This document shows positions 1-8,915 of a DNA stretch of 64,000 bases, piece by piece. Made by a program: the position numbers and the translations under genes. The notes under the pieces are model-generated. The model made no database searches. It worked only from the letters and a program-made list of their open reading frames with translations, and was not told the DNA's origin. Every line of letters begins with the position of its first letter. Positions within the stretch are counted from its first letter, which is position 1. This DNA comes from Spiractinospora alimapuensis (GTDB lineage: Bacteria; Actinomycetota; Actinomycetes; Streptosporangiales; Streptosporangiaceae): assembly GCF_018437505.1 (NCBI RefSeq), contig NZ_CP072467.1, forward strand, positions 3,558,010 to 3,622,009, given 5' to 3'.

Positions 1-515
1 TACTCGATGCCGTTGTGGACCATCTTGACGAAGTGGCCCGCACCCACGGCGCCGGCGTGGACGAAACCTCCGCCCGCGTCGGGCGTGAGCGCGTCGAACA
101 GGGGCTGGGCGCGCGAGACATCCTCGGCGGACCCACCGACCATGATCCCGTAGCCGTTCGCCAACCCCCACACGCCGCCGCTCACTCCGACGTCGAGGTA
201 GCCGATGCCACGCGCCGCGAGGTCGTCCGCGTGGCGCTGGTCGTGGACGTAGTGGGAGTTACCACCCTCGATCACGAGGTCGCCGGCCTGCAGGAGACCA
301 CCCAGCTCCGTGATGGTGGCGGTCGTGGCATCGCCCGCAGGCACCATCAGCCACACCACGCGGGGGGCGGACAGGCTCGCCACGAGCTCGGCCACGTCGC
401 GCACGTCGGAGAGCTCGGGGTCCCGGTCGAACCCCACCACCTCGTGGCCCTTGTCGCGCAGGCGGGCGGCCATGTTGCCGCCCATCTTGCCCAGTCCGAC
501 CAATCCCAGTCGCAT
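1..515 (-). CDS. gnd: 6-phosphogluconate dehydrogenase (decarboxylating), N-terminal part
   Basis: This gene runs off the left edge, so only the first 171 codons are present. The protein starts MRLGLVGLGKMGGNMAARL, which contains the GLGKMG dinucleotide-binding fingerprint of the family, and later shows GGNSHY and SGGVWG substrate-binding segments and a catalytic-lysine region GHFVKMVHNG next to the edge. The family oxidises and decarboxylates 6-phosphogluconate to ribulose 5-phosphate in the cytosolic pentose phosphate pathway. It sits 27 bases downstream of dnaN on the same strand, a conserved actinobacterial arrangement. The ATG at 513-515 is the only reasonable start. Confidence 0.93.
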   Translation of the reverse strand, partial: MRLGLVGLGKMGGNMAARLRDKGHEVVGFDRDPELSDVRDVAELVASLSAPRVVWLMVPAGDATTATITELGGLLQAGDLVIEGGNSHYVHDQRHADDLAARGIGYLDVGVSGGVWGLANGYGIMVGGSAEDVSRAQPLFDALTPDAGGGFVHAGAVGAGHFVKMVHNGIE

Positions 516-542
516 GACAGTCGCTTTCACTCGCGCGTTCGG

Positions 543-1676
543 TTAGCCGGCCATCCGCACCGGCATGATCAGGTACCGGTAGTCCGCGCCCGCGTCGGGG
601 TCGGCGGGCTTGCCCGTGATGATCGCCGGCTTAGTGGACGTCGTGAACTGCAGCCGTGCGGTGTCGGAGTCGATCGCGCCGAGACCGTCGAGGAGGAAGG
701 TCGAGTTGAACGCGATCTGGATGTCGTCGCCGTCGAGGCTCGCGTCCAACGCTTCTACAGCCTGTGCGTCGTCGCCCGTCCCCGCCTCGAGGACCAACTG
801 TCCCGCGCTGAACGAGGCCCGCAGCGGAGTGTTGCGCTCGGCGACGAGGGACACGCGCTTCACGGCCTCGATGAACGCCGCCGTGTGCACCTCGGCCACC
901 GAGTTGAAGGAGTCCGGCAGCAGGGCCCGGTACTTGGGGAAGTCCCCGTCCAGGAGACGGGTCGTGGTCCGGCGCCCGCCACCCTCGAATCCGATCATCC
1001 CCTCGCCGGTGTCGCCTGTGGACAACGCGATGGAGACCTCCGCGCCGGAGGTGAGGGACTTGGCCGTGTCGGCGAGTGTCTTCGCCGGAACGAGCGCCAC
1101 CGCCTGGATGTCGTCCTGCTCCGGCTTCCAGCGCAGCTCCCGCACGGCCAGTCGGTACCGGTCCGTGGACGCCAGGGTGACGTTCTCGCCGTCGATCTCC
1201 ACCCGCACACCCGTGAGCATGGGGAGCGTCTCGTCCCGCCCGGCGGCGACGGCGACCTGCGAGACGGCCGCGGCGAAGACGTCGCTCCCGATCGAACCGG
1301 CGAGGCTCGGCATCGTGGGGAGGGTGGGGTAGTCCTCCACAGGAAGTGTGGGGAGTGTGAACCGGGCGCTGCCGCAGGACAGGGTGGCCTTGGACCCGTC
1401 GACCCCGAACTCCACAGTCTGTGGAGGAAGGTTCCGGGTGATCTCGGCGAGGAGTCGTCCGGAGACGAGCGCCTGGCCCGGTTCGACGATGTCCACGTCG
1501 ACGGACACCTGTCCGGACACCTCGTAGTCGAACCCGGACAGCTTCAGCCGGGACCCGTCCTCACTGACGTCCAGCATCATCCCGGCGAGCACCGGAACGG
1601 AGGGACGAACCGGCAGTGTTCGCGCGGTCCAGGCGACGGCATCGGCCAGGACGTCGCGCTCGACCCGAAATCTCAT
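543..1676 (-). CDS. dnaN: DNA polymerase III beta subunit (sliding clamp)
   Basis: The 377-residue product has the usual clamp length and starts MRFRVERDVLADAVAW, typical of actinobacterial DnaN. Three repeated clamp folds are expected across the length, and the C-terminus ends with the conserved YLIMPVRM strand. It forms the ring dimer that tethers replicative polymerase to DNA. It is transcribed away from oriC, in the same direction as dnaA, with gnd following. An AGGGAAAG-like ribosome site lies upstream of the ATG start. Confidence 0.97.
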   Translation of the reverse strand: MRFRVERDVLADAVAWTARTLPVRPSVPVLAGMMLDVSEDGSRLKLSGFDYEVSGQVSVDVDIVEPGQALVSGRLLAEITRNLPPQTVEFGVDGSKATLSCGSARFTLPTLPVEDYPTLPTMPSLAGSIGSDVFAAAVSQVAVAAGRDETLPMLTGVRVEIDGENVTLASTDRYRLAVRELRWKPEQDDIQAVALVPAKTLADTAKSLTSGAEVSIALSTGDTGEGMIGFEGGGRRTTTRLLDGDFPKYRALLPDSFNSVAEVHTAAFIEAVKRVSLVAERNTPLRASFSAGQLVLEAGTGDDAQAVEALDASLDGDDIQIAFNSTFLLDGLGAIDSDTARLQFTTSTKPAIITGKPADPDAGADYRYLIMPVRMAG

Positions 1677-1859
1677 GACCGCTCGCTTTCCCTGAAGGCG
1701 TGGTGGTTCTGTGCCGTATGCGCTGCGAAGAGGCGCAGGCGCCTACTGAGGGGACAGGTTCTCACGCTACCGGGATCCGGCGTTGGTCGTCGCCGTGGAG
1801 CGCTCGGAGTCGCCGACCGATCGTTCGTCCACAGCTTGGGCACGAATCGGCTTTGAAGC

Positions 1860-2200
1860 CAAAGGGGATCTAGATAAGGAGCGTCGTAGTAGTAGGGGCT
1901 GTGGATAGTGTGGATAACCGGTTGCGACGCAGGTCACCCCGGCTTTTTTATCCACTGCGGCTTGTGGGTGAATCTGGGGAAAACTCGCGTCGCTGTGGAC
2001 GGGCGAAAGTTACCCACAGACTGTCCACTGGTTATCCACCGTTCGTCCCCAAGTTATCCACGGTTTGTCCCCAGAGGCGGTCATCCCACCAACGGATGAC
2101 CGGATGGGATACACACACGCCGCCCACAACTTACCCACAGGGTTCGGGGAGTTATCCGCAGGTTCTCCACAAGGTTATCCACAGATCCTGTGGATAACTC
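1860..2200. other. oriC: chromosomal replication origin oriC
   Basis: The dnaA-dnaN spacer holds a dense cluster of DnaA boxes. Perfect TTATCCACA copies lie at 2175-2183 (+), 1909-1917 (-) and 2189-2197 (-). Near matches lie at 1900-1908 (-, CTATCCACA), 1948-1956, 2010-2018, 2032-2040, 2054-2062, 2065-2073, 2131-2139, 2152-2160 and 2163-2171. Boxes at 2175-2184 and 2188-2197 form a perfect 10-bp inverted repeat with a three-base spacer. Position between dnaA and dnaN and the box density match known Streptomyces-type origins. Boundaries are approximate. Confidence 0.93.
1887..1917 (-). promoter_or_regulatory. DnaA-trio-like unwinding element with two adjacent DnaA boxes
   Basis: On the plus strand three consecutive TAG triplets (1887-1895) are followed by GGGC and then two abutting boxes, TGTGGATAG (1900-1908) and TGTGGATAA (1909-1917). 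Read on the minus strand this is box, box, GC-rich spacer, then CTACTACTA, which is the layout of the Bacillus subtilis basal unwinding element. The flank at 1868-1880 contains CTAGATAA and is comparatively AT-rich. This would be where the duplex opens, on the dnaN side of oriC. Function is inferred from the motif only. Confidence 0.55.
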
Positions 2201-2440
2201 GCTCGGTATCTCAATGGAATTGTTACCAGGTGGCGCGTCGATCCACGTTATCGCACGAATGTTCGACGGACAAGTGTTCGATCGTGTTTGTCGTGGTGGT
2301 GTCGATCACCGGATGACCTGCGAAAACACAGAGCGTCGCCGAAACGTCGAACGGGGCCGCACGTGAGGGGCCCAGGTGCCGTCGTTCTCCACAACGGATG
2401 GGGATATGTGGACATGTCGACGAATTCCGCGTGGAAACGA

Positions 2441-2468
2441 CGACGGCCCGGCACATGCCGGGCCGTCG
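2441..2468 (-). terminator. hairpin terminator downstream of dnaA
   Basis: A 13-bp perfect inverted repeat (2441-2453 with 2456-2468, CGACGGCCCGGCA and its complement) lies about 165 bases after the dnaA stop, before the oriC boxes. On the minus strand a short TCGTCGTTT stretch follows. It could stop dnaA transcription from running into the origin. Confidence 0.55.
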
Positions 2469-2632
2469 CCGTTCGTGGCCTCCGCGCTGTGGAGAGTGGA
2501 GAACTGTGGCGGGTGTGGCCCAAGGCCCAGGCCACGGTTCCTGAGGCTCCCGTCCGCTGTCCGTGGACGTGTCCGTCGTCCCCCGCCTGTGGACACCGAC
2601 TCGTCCACGGCGGCCCCGGAAAGGGGTGGGGG

Positions 2633-4609
2633 CTACGCCTTGGACTCCTGCTTGATGCGGTTTGTCAATTCGGTGACTTGGTTGTAAATCGACCGGCGCT
2701 CCGCCATGAGGGACCGGATCTTGCGGTCGGCGTGCATGACGGTGGTGTGGTCCCGTCCACCGAACTGCTGGCCGATCTTGGGCAGGGAGAGGTCGGTCAG
2801 CTCCCGGCAGAGGTACATGGCGATCTGGCGGGCGGTCACCAGGACCCGCGAGCGGGAGGTGCCACACAGGTCCTCTGTCGTCAGACCGAAGTAGGAGGCC
2901 GTCTCGTGCATGATCGTGGCCGCGGTGATCTCGGGACCCTCGTCGTCGGGGATCAGGTCACGCAGCACGATTCCGGTGAGATGCAGGTCCACCGACTGGC
3001 GGTTCAGGCTCGCGAACGCGGTGACCCGGATCAGCGCGCCCTCAAGCTCCCGGATGTTGGTCGAGATCTTGCTGGCGATGAACTCGAGCACCTCGGGCGG
3101 GGCGGCGAGGCCCTCCTGTGCCGCTTTCTTGCGCAGGATCGCGATCCTGGTCTCCAACTCCGGGGGCTGAACGTCCGTGATCAGGCCCCACTCGAAGCGG
3201 TTACGGAGCCGATCCTCCAGGGTGACCAACTGCTTCGGTGGTCGGTCGCTGGAGATGACGATCTGTTTGTTGGAGTTGTGGAGCGTGTTGAAGGTGTGGA
3301 AGAACTCCTCCTGCGTCTGTTCCTTGTTCTCCAGGAACTGGATGTCGTCGATCAGGAGGATGTCGATGTCCCGGTAGCGGCGGCGGAACCCGTCGGCCTT
3401 TCCGTCCCGGATCAGGTTGATGAACTCGTTGGTGAACTCCTCCGAGCTCACGTAGCGCACCCGCGCCCCGGAGTAGAGCCGCTGGGCGTAGTGGCCGATC
3501 GCGTGCAGGAGGTGGGTCTTGCCGAGTCCGGAGCCACCGTAGATGAACAGCGGGTTGTAGGCCTTCGCTGGTGCCTCGGCGACCGCGACGGCCGCGGCGT
3601 GCGCGAAACGGTTACTGGAACCGATGACGAAGGTGTCGAACGTGTACTTGGGGTTCAGCCGCGCGTGCTCCGGGGGAGCGGTCGGGCTGGTGGTCGGGGC
3701 GGGGCTGACGGAAGGGGCGGGGGCGACGGACGGGGGGGACTCGTCGCTCAGTCCCCCCCGCGGTGGGGACACGTCCACGAACGACGCCTGGGGCCCCGAG
3801 GGAGGGGGAGCGGAGTGTGCGGCGGGGGGAGGCGACACGTCGCCGCCACCGGCACCGAGGGTGTCCCACGGCTCGGGTGCGGCGGCCCCGTTCGGTCGTG
3901 GCTGGGTCGGGCCTCCGACGCCGTCACCGTCGGAGGGAGTGCCGGCCAGGACGCCGTCGTCGGCGCCGCCACTCGCGGTGTCCTCCTCGCCGAAGGCCTC
4001 CGTGCCGCCGGTGTCGCGGACGGGGGTCGGACCGAACCGATCGGGGTGGTGGCTTTCCCCTTCGCTGGGAGCGGGGGACGCGGACACCGGACCGGAACGG
4101 GGCGGCGTGCCCTCGGAACCGAGCAGGTCACCGGGATGCTGACGGTCGGGGCCGCCCGTGTCCACGCCCGGTTGGTCCGTGCCGCCCGGGTGGGGACTCA
4201 CCGGGTGTGAACCGACCAGTGGAGCGCTGTGCGCGGTGGGTACGACGGAGGCCGACGACGGCGGCATCGACGGCATCGACGACACGGGTGGCGTCGCGGG
4301 TGACACCGTGGGTGACACAGCGGAGACAGAGGTCGTGGGCTGCACCGCGGTCGGATCCACCGTGACCGCGACACGGATGTCCCGCCCGAACTCCTGGGAG
4401 AGGGCCTGAGTGATCGCTGGACGAAGACGCGTCTCCAGGACTCCTTTGGCGAAGTCGTTGGGCGCGGCCAGGAGTGCTGTGTCCTCGATTAACCCGAGCG
4501 GACGTGTCTGCGGCAGCCAGGCCCGCTGCTGTGGGGGCAAGATGCTGCTGTCGAGCTTCTCCAGCACTCGCTGCCAGACCGTGTTCAGGTTTGCCTGTGC
4601 TTCAGACAC
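2633..4609 (-). CDS. dnaA: chromosomal replication initiator DnaA
   Basis: The 658-residue product starts at a GTG (4607-4609) preceded by GGAAG. Domain I covers roughly residues 1-85. A very long Pro/Ser/Gly/acidic linker (domain II, to about residue 315) is characteristic of streptomycete-type DnaA. The AAA+ core shows Walker [12 protein letters not shown] near residue 356, Walker [10 protein letters not shown], and a C-terminal DnaA-box-binding helix-turn-helix with [14 protein letters not shown]. The protein binds the TTATCCACA boxes on both sides of its gene and opens oriC. Boxes in its own promoter region suggest autoregulation. Confidence 0.98.
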   Translation of the reverse strand: MSEAQANLNTVWQRVLEKLDSSILPPQQRAWLPQTRPLGLIEDTALLAAPNDFAKGVLETRLRPAITQALSQEFGRDIRVAVTVDPTAVQPTTSVSAVSPTVSPATPPVSSMPSMPPSSASVVPTAHSAPLVGSHPVSPHPGGTDQPGVDTGGPDRQHPGDLLGSEGTPPRSGPVSASPAPSEGESHHPDRFGPTPVRDTGGTEAFGEEDTASGGADDGVLAGTPSDGDGVGGPTQPRPNGAAAPEPWDTLGAGGGDVSPPPAAHSAPPPSGPQASFVDVSPPRGGLSDESPPSVAPAPSVSPAPTTSPTAPPEHARLNPKYTFDTFVIGSSNRFAHAAAVAVAEAPAKAYNPLFIYGGSGLGKTHLLHAIGHYAQRLYSGARVRYVSSEEFTNEFINLIRDGKADGFRRRYRDIDILLIDDIQFLENKEQTQEEFFHTFNTLHNSNKQIVISSDRPPKQLVTLEDRLRNRFEWGLITDVQPPELETRIAILRKKAAQEGLAAPPEVLEFIASKISTNIRELEGALIRVTAFASLNRQSVDLHLTGIVLRDLIPDDEGPEITAATIMHETASYFGLTTEDLCGTSRSRVLVTARQIAMYLCRELTDLSLPKIGQQFGGRDHTTVMHADRKIRSLMAERRSIYNQVTELTNRIKQESKA

Positions 4610-5247
4610 GGTGGACTTCCATGGGTCTGTTGCCCCCTATGCGCGATTGACCTTGGCGTGTGACGGAGTCTGACGATCGGTGGTTCACGGGGGTGGGTCA
4701 CGTGCCTCGCCTCGGATCGCGGTCAGGGGACAACCAGTGCTGGCTTCCGCGATCCACAGGTCCCGCCGTGTATCCACATCACGTGCGCAGCTATGAACAC
4801 AATCTCAGTTGTTGGGAATCGACATGGAGACTTATCCACAAATCCCAGGTCAGTCCCTGTGCTTCGTGGGGGACAGCGTAGTCCCTCGTGTGGGGACAGT
4901 ATGAGGGCCGCGACAGTGACCCCGCACGTTTGGGCCGTTCGACTCCGAGGCTATCCACAGGTTGGGGAGGGAAGGGAAGGCGTGTCCCATTGTGGCTGAG
5001 TGCGGACGGCGGGACGTGGGGGGAGCGGTAGCGTGTGCCATGAGCGCACCCCCGTCCGCCTGGACCATGGGGCGCGCCGCGTACCGGAACGACGCACGAA
5101 CCCCCTTCTGTGTCGGCGACGTCGTGTTTCGCACCTCGTCACCTCCCGAGTGTGTGGTCGGGGACGAATCCCACCCAGGCGTTTCGGCCTGAGAAGTTCT
5201 TGTATGCTAGGTGAGCCACTTTCCACGATGTCCCCTGGAGACTTGCA
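4610..5247. promoter_or_regulatory. divergent dnaA/rpmH promoter region with DnaA boxes
   Basis: This 638-base gap separates divergent dnaA and rpmH. It carries one perfect DnaA box (TTATCCACA, 4832-4840), near matches at 4951-4959 (CTATCCACA) and 4770-4778 (GTATCCACA), and a weaker one at 4750-4758. These are placed to let DnaA repress its own promoter. No credible coding sequence is present. Confidence 0.75.
5180..5208 (+). promoter_or_regulatory. candidate rpmH promoter
   Basis: TATGCT at 5203-5208 resembles a vegetative -10 element and lies 39 bases before the rpmH start. A weak GTTTCG at 5181-5186 could be the -35 with a 16-base spacer. The -35 match is poor, so this is tentative. Confidence 0.35.
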
Positions 5248-5391
5248 GTGAGTAAGCGTACGTACCAGCCGAACAACCGGCGGCGCGCGAAGACCCACGG
5301 GTTCCGGCTGCGCATGCGTACCCGGGCGGGCCGGGCAATCATCGCCGCGCGCCGGCGCAAGGGGCGCGCGCAGTTGAGCGTTCGCCACTAG
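5248..5391 (+). CDS. rpmH: 50S ribosomal protein L34
   Basis: This 47-residue, strongly basic protein begins (M/V)[18 protein letters not shown] and ends GRAQLSVRH, the unmistakable L34 sequence. It starts at GTG 5248 with GGAG at 5237-5240. L34 is a late-assembling component of the large ribosomal subunit. It heads the conserved rpmH-rnpA-yidD-yidC-jag series leading away from the origin. It is under 60 codons and easily missed. Confidence 0.97.
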   Translation: MSKRTYQPNNRRRAKTHGFRLRMRTRAGRAIIAARRRKGRAQLSVRH

Positions 5392-5407
5392 AGACGACCG
5401 AAGCTTC

Positions 5408-5440
5408 CCGGACCCCTGCGCCGTGTGCGGAGGGGTCCGG
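5408..5440 (+). terminator. hairpin between rpmH and rnpA
   Basis: CCGGACCCCT (5408-5417) pairs perfectly with AGGGGTCCGG (5431-5440) across a 13-base loop, 17 bases after rpmH. There is no U-tract, so it may attenuate or stabilise rpmH mRNA rather than terminate fully, allowing much higher rpmH than rnpA output. Confidence 0.5.
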
Positions 5441-5482
5441 TTCACGTAGTGCACCACTCAACCGAGGCAATGGCGGAATCTG

Positions 5483-5938
5483 ATGTTGCCGCGAAGCAAC
5501 CGCGTCCGGCACCGAACGGAGTTCCGTCATGTCATGCGTCGTGGGCGGCACGCCGGCGAGGAGGCTCTGGTCGCCACGTTGGTGCGTCCCGCCCCGTCCG
5601 GCGTCGACACCGCGGGCGAGGCTGAGGACGCGACGCCCGGACCGCCGCGCGTGGGCTTCGTGGTGGGCAAGGCGGTGGGCGGAGCGGTGGTCCGTAACCG
5701 GGTTCGGCGTCGGCTTCGGGAGATCGCCCGGAGGCGTCTTCCTTTGTTGCCGCCGGGTAGCCTGCTGGTAGTGCGGGCCAAACCCGCAGCGGCCCGTTCT
5801 GGATACGACAGGCTCGCCCGGCAGTTGGACAGCGCGTTGAGTTCCCTTCTGGCTCCGCGACGCGGACGCCGTCACCGTGCCGGAGATGGGCACAGCAGCC
5901 AACTGCGGCGAGCGGAGGCTTCGCGTTCTGATGAGTGA
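5483..5938 (+). CDS. rnpA: ribonuclease P protein component
   Basis: The 151-residue basic protein starts [21 protein letters not shown] and contains the RNase P signature [15 protein letters not shown] near residues 71-85. It supports the catalytic RNA that trims 5' leaders from pre-tRNAs. It is somewhat longer than the usual ~120 residues because of an insertion around residues 38-55 ([16 protein letters not shown]) and a basic tail. Its last eight bases overlap the yidD start. Confidence 0.95.
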   Translation: MLPRSNRVRHRTEFRHVMRRGRHAGEEALVATLVRPAPSGVDTAGEAEDATPGPPRVGFVVGKAVGGAVVRNRVRRRLREIARRRLPLLPPGSLLVVRAKPAAARSGYDRLARQLDSALSSLLAPRRGRRHRAGDGHSSQLRRAEASRSDE

Positions 5939-6242
5939 AGGGACCACACCTCTCGCGGCGCGCGTGCTGATCGTGCCGGTGCGCGGATATCAGCGTTTCA
6001 TCAGTCCCGTGCTCCCGCCGACCTGCCGTTTTTATCCTTCCTGCAGTGCATACGCGGTGCAGGCCCTACGCGCGCATGGTGCGTTGCGTGGGCTGTGGCT
6101 CACCGTCCGCCGGCTGGCGCGTTGCCATCCGTTCCACAAGGGCGGTTTGGACCCGGTTCCTCCCGGGCGCTTCGCTCCCCCGGACGAAACCCAGGACGAC
6201 TCCCAGGGCGCCTCCGGGAATCCGGAGCCGAATCCGTCGTGA
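5931..6242 (+). CDS. yidD: membrane protein insertion efficiency factor YidD
   Basis: The 103-residue product starts [21 protein letters not shown] and contains [18 protein letters not shown] and [14 protein letters not shown], the cysteine-bearing core of the YidD family. These small peripheral membrane proteins assist YidC/Sec insertion. The ATG at 5931 overlaps the rnpA stop by eight bases and follows AGCGGAGG, so I prefer it over in-frame upstream codons. It sits directly before yidC. Confidence 0.93.
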   Translation: MSEGTTPLAARVLIVPVRGYQRFISPVLPPTCRFYPSCSAYAVQALRAHGALRGLWLTVRRLARCHPFHKGGLDPVPPGRFAPPDETQDDSQGASGNPEPNPS

Positions 6243-6277
6243 GAGCCGAATGAAACCCGAGAAGTAAGGCGGTGGAG

Positions 6278-7207
6278 ATGGAGCTCGCGTGGCTCAGTCC
6301 CCTCTATAACGTTGTCGGGCACGCGCTGGCCTGGATCCATGCCGGCCTGAGCTTCGTGCTCCCCCATGACAGTGGATGGGCCTGGGGGCTATCCATCGTC
6401 CTGCTGACCGTCGCGATGCGGATCATCCTGTTCCCGCTGTTCGTCAAGCAGATGAACACGCAGCGCAAGATGCAGGACCTGCAGCCGCAGATCCAGAAGG
6501 TGCGAGAGCGCTACAAGCACGACAAGCAGCGCCAGCAGCAGGAACAGATGAAGCTGTTCCAGGAGAGCGGCACCAACCCCATGATGGGGTGTCTGCCGAT
6601 CCTGCTGCAGATGCCGGTGTTCTTCGCACTGTTCCAGGTGCTGCGCAGTGTCGCCGAGGGGCACGCGCGCTACGGCTTCTCCCAGGAGCTCGCGGACAGC
6701 GCCCGAGAGGCACTGATCTTCGGCGCGCCGGTTGCTGCCACGTTCACCATGCCGGCGGACGTTCTGCAGAACGACTTCGGCGCGAGCCCGATCCTCGCCA
6801 AGGTCGTCATCGCCGTGGCCTGCGCCATCATGGGTCTGACCACGTTCCTCACCATGCGCCAAGGCATCAAGCGCAGCATGAGCCAGATGCCCGACAACCC
6901 GATGATGCAGCCGCAGAAGATCATGATGTATCTGGCGCCAGGTTTCGGGCTGTTCGGCCTGGCCATGCCGGTCGGTGTCCTGATCTACTGGGTCAGCAAC
7001 AACGTGTGGACCATGGCCCAGCAGCACTACCTGTACAAGCGCAACCCGATCGGCGGCAAGAGCGCCAAGGACGACAAGTCCGCGGAGAAGTCCAGCGCCA
7101 ACGGGCGGGGAACCACGCGTGGTGCGGACACCGCGGAGGACGAGGCGCCTAAGATCGAGCGTAGGCAACCCAGAAAGCAACCGCGGGCGAAGCGGCGGCC
7201 GAAGTAG
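6278..7207 (+). CDS. yidC: membrane protein insertase YidC/Oxa1
   Basis: The roughly 309-residue product has the Oxa1-type core with transmembrane stretches near residues 15-35, 40-60, 110-130, 170-190 and 215-240 and a cytosolic loop rich in K, R and Q between the second and third. It lacks the large periplasmic domain of Gram-negative YidC. The C-terminal 60 residues are highly basic, suited to ribosome contact. It inserts proteins into the cytoplasmic membrane. ATG 6278 is eight bases after AAGG; an in-frame GTG at 6272 is the alternative. Confidence 0.95.
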   Translation: MELAWLSPLYNVVGHALAWIHAGLSFVLPHDSGWAWGLSIVLLTVAMRIILFPLFVKQMNTQRKMQDLQPQIQKVRERYKHDKQRQQQEQMKLFQESGTNPMMGCLPILLQMPVFFALFQVLRSVAEGHARYGFSQELADSAREALIFGAPVAATFTMPADVLQNDFGASPILAKVVIAVACAIMGLTTFLTMRQGIKRSMSQMPDNPMMQPQKIMMYLAPGFGLFGLAMPVGVLIYWVSNNVWTMAQQHYLYKRNPIGGKSAKDDKSAEKSSANGRGTTRGADTAEDEAPKIERRQPRKQPRAKRRPK

Positions 7208-7261
7208 GAGCCCATGGCTGGATCAATCGGGGACCTGACGACCTGAAGGAGATACTCCGCT

Positions 7262-7801
7262 GTGAGCGAGGGCGAGATGGCAGGGGAGAGGGAGCAAGGG
7301 GCGTCGGTCGCCGTTGCCGACACTCCGAACGACGACCGGGAGGATGGCGGCGACCTCGAGCGTGAGGGTGACATCGCCGCTGACTACATCGAGGGCCTGC
7401 TCGACATCGCCGACTTCGACGGCGATATCGACATGGACGTCGACGGCGACCGCGCGCTGGTGTCGGTCGTCGGCACCACACTGGACGAGTTGGTGGGGGC
7501 CGACGGTGAGGTGCTCGAGGCGCTCCAGGAGCTGACGCGCCTGGCCGTGCACCGGGCGACGGGGCACCGTAGCCGACTGATGCTGGACATCGGTGGGTAC
7601 CGCGAGGACCGGCGTAAGGAGCTGGCACAGCTCGCCGAGGAAGCGGTGCAGGCCGCACGGGACACCCAGGAAGCACAGTCGCTTGAGCCGATGAGCCCCT
7701 TCGAACGCAAGGCGGTGCACGACGTGGTGTCGGACGCCGGGCTGCGTAGCGAGTCCGAGGGCGAGGAGCCCAACCGGTATGTGGTGATCCACCCGGGCTG
7801 A
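7262..7801 (+). CDS. jag: Jag/KhpB-type RNA-binding protein (KH-R3H)
   Basis: The 179-residue protein has an acidic N-terminus, then a KH-like region around residues 40-105 (YIEGLLDIADFDGDIDMDV, VVGTTLDELVGADGEVLEAL) and a C-terminal R3H region with RKELAQLAEEAV and PFERKAVHDVV. It is the conserved neighbour of yidC and in firmicutes pairs with KhpA to bind RNA and influence cell elongation. It starts at GTG 7262 after a good AAGGAG site (7246-7251). Confidence 0.93.
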   Translation: MSEGEMAGEREQGASVAVADTPNDDREDGGDLEREGDIAADYIEGLLDIADFDGDIDMDVDGDRALVSVVGTTLDELVGADGEVLEALQELTRLAVHRATGHRSRLMLDIGGYREDRRKELAQLAEEAVQAARDTQEAQSLEPMSPFERKAVHDVVSDAGLRSESEGEEPNRYVVIHPG

Positions 7802-7841
7802 CCCGCTGCCGGCTCCGGTCTCCCTTTCCTCGCTGCCTGGC

Positions 7842-7907
7842 TTCACGTGCTGTGCTTCTTTGATTCACGTGCTCTGCTTCCTGGTTTCACGTACTCTGCT
7901 TCTTTGT
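7842..7907 (+). repeat. 22-bp tandem repeats, each starting with a parS half-site
   Basis: Three direct repeats start at 7842, 7864 and 7886, each exactly 22 bases long. Each begins TTCACGT and continues with (G/A)CT(G/C)TGCTTC. A fourth TTCACGT at 7908 keeps the phase and is part of the perfect parS. Two of the three lead units keep the CACGTG core but lack the right-hand GAAAC arm. Confidence 0.85.
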
Positions 7908-7920
7908 TTCACGTGAAACG
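7905..7920. other. parS: parS centromere site 1
   Basis: TGTTTCACGTGAAACG matches the bacterial parS consensus TGTTTCACGTGAAACA at 15 of 16 positions, with the 14-bp palindrome intact. ParB from this window is expected to nucleate here. Confidence 0.95.
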
Positions 7921-8204
7921 GGCGGCGTCAGGTGGCGGGGGAGGGTCGAGGCGCGGACGTCATGGGGCGGTGCTCCCCAGTCGATGCTTCGGCCAACGGA
8001 TGCGAGGCATCGACCGGGGACGGGAGTCGCGTAGGTCAAGTTTCACACCGAGTTCGCCGGGGTCACCTGCCCCCGCACCCCTGGTTCCGCTGACGATACG
8101 GTGAATCCACCGCTGAGCGGAGGGAGTGCGGGGGCATTTGTGGATAAGGAGCCCTGGCGGTTTGGTGGTTTGTCGACATCGATGGAGGGCGGAGTGGCGG
8201 GGCG

Positions 8205-8915
8205 ATGACGTCCTCGGATGATTTCGAGATCGAGACCCCCGAGCAGGCGCGAGAACTGTTCGGATCGAACCTTCCTCGGATTGAGAGCTACGTGGAGCTG
8301 CTCAGTCGGGAGGGTGTTCGGCGCGGTCTGATCGGCCCGAGGGAAGTCCCTCGACTCTGGGAACGCCATGTGATGAACTGCGCCGTGGTCGAGGAACTCA
8401 TCCCGTGGGACACTGAGGTCGTCGATCTGGGCTCCGGCGCGGGTCTCCCCGGGATCGTTCTGGCTATTCTGCGACCCGATCTGCGCGTCACACTGCTCGA
8501 ACCGCTGCTTCGCCGTACGGTGTTCCTTCAGGAAGCCGTGGACTTCCTTGAACTTGACAATGCTGTCGTTTGGCGCGGGCGCGCCGAGGAACAGAAGTCC
8601 GAGCTCCGCGCGGGCGTGGTCACCGCACGTGCGGTCGCCCCACTGACGCGGCTCGCACGCTGGGCCCTCCCGCTCCTGCGCCCCGGCGGGACACTGCTCG
8701 CCCTCAAGGGCGAGCAGGCCGAGGCCGAGCTGAGGGAGGCATCCATGGAGGTGGCGAAGATTCGCCCCTGCGTCTCCGAGGTGGTCCAGGCGGGTGCGGG
8801 TAAAGTCGACCCCGCCACGACAGTGATTCGGATCAAGGTCGTCGGCGAGAATGCCGGTGGGGCGGAGGCGAAGCGGAACCCCAAGGGCAGGAGACAGCGT
8901 GGACGAAAGAGGTGA
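8205..8915 (+). CDS. rsmG: 16S rRNA (guanine(527)-N7)-methyltransferase RsmG
   Basis: The 236-residue protein shows the SAM-binding motif VVDLGSGAGLPGIVLA near residues 68-83 and EPLLRRTVFL, both diagnostic of RsmG (GidB). It makes m7G527 in 16S rRNA. Loss of the family gives low-level streptomycin resistance in several bacteria. The stop overlaps the parA GTG by four bases, so the three genes are translationally linked. Confidence 0.96.
   Translation: MTSSDDFEIETPEQARELFGSNLPRIESYVELLSREGVRRGLIGPREVPRLWERHVMNCAVVEELIPWDTEVVDLGSGAGLPGIVLAILRPDLRVTLLEPLLRRTVFLQEAVDFLELDNAVVWRGRAEEQKSELRAGVVTARAVAPLTRLARWALPLLRPGGTLLALKGEQAEAELREASMEVAKIRPCVSEVVQAGAGKVDPATTVIRIKVVGENAGGAEAKRNPKGRRQRGRKR

Larger units (their letters stand above)
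7802..8204. promoter_or_regulatory. jag-rsmG intergenic region with parS and a DnaA box
   Basis: This 403-base gap has no credible gene. It contains a 22-bp phased array of parS half-sites ending in a full parS (7842-7920) and an isolated perfect DnaA box, TGTGGATAA at 8139-8147, about 60 bases before rsmG. It should hold the rsmG-parA-parB promoter, but I cannot place one firmly. Confidence 0.7.

Noticed and set aside
15-1856. A 613-codon open frame on the plus strand
   Set aside because: It is antisense to gnd and dnaN and runs into oriC; no recognisable motif or ribosome site.
2388-2632. Further DnaA boxes between the dnaA terminator and dnaA
   Set aside because: Only degenerate TTCTCCACA-like and GTGGAC sequences occur there; too weak to extend oriC.
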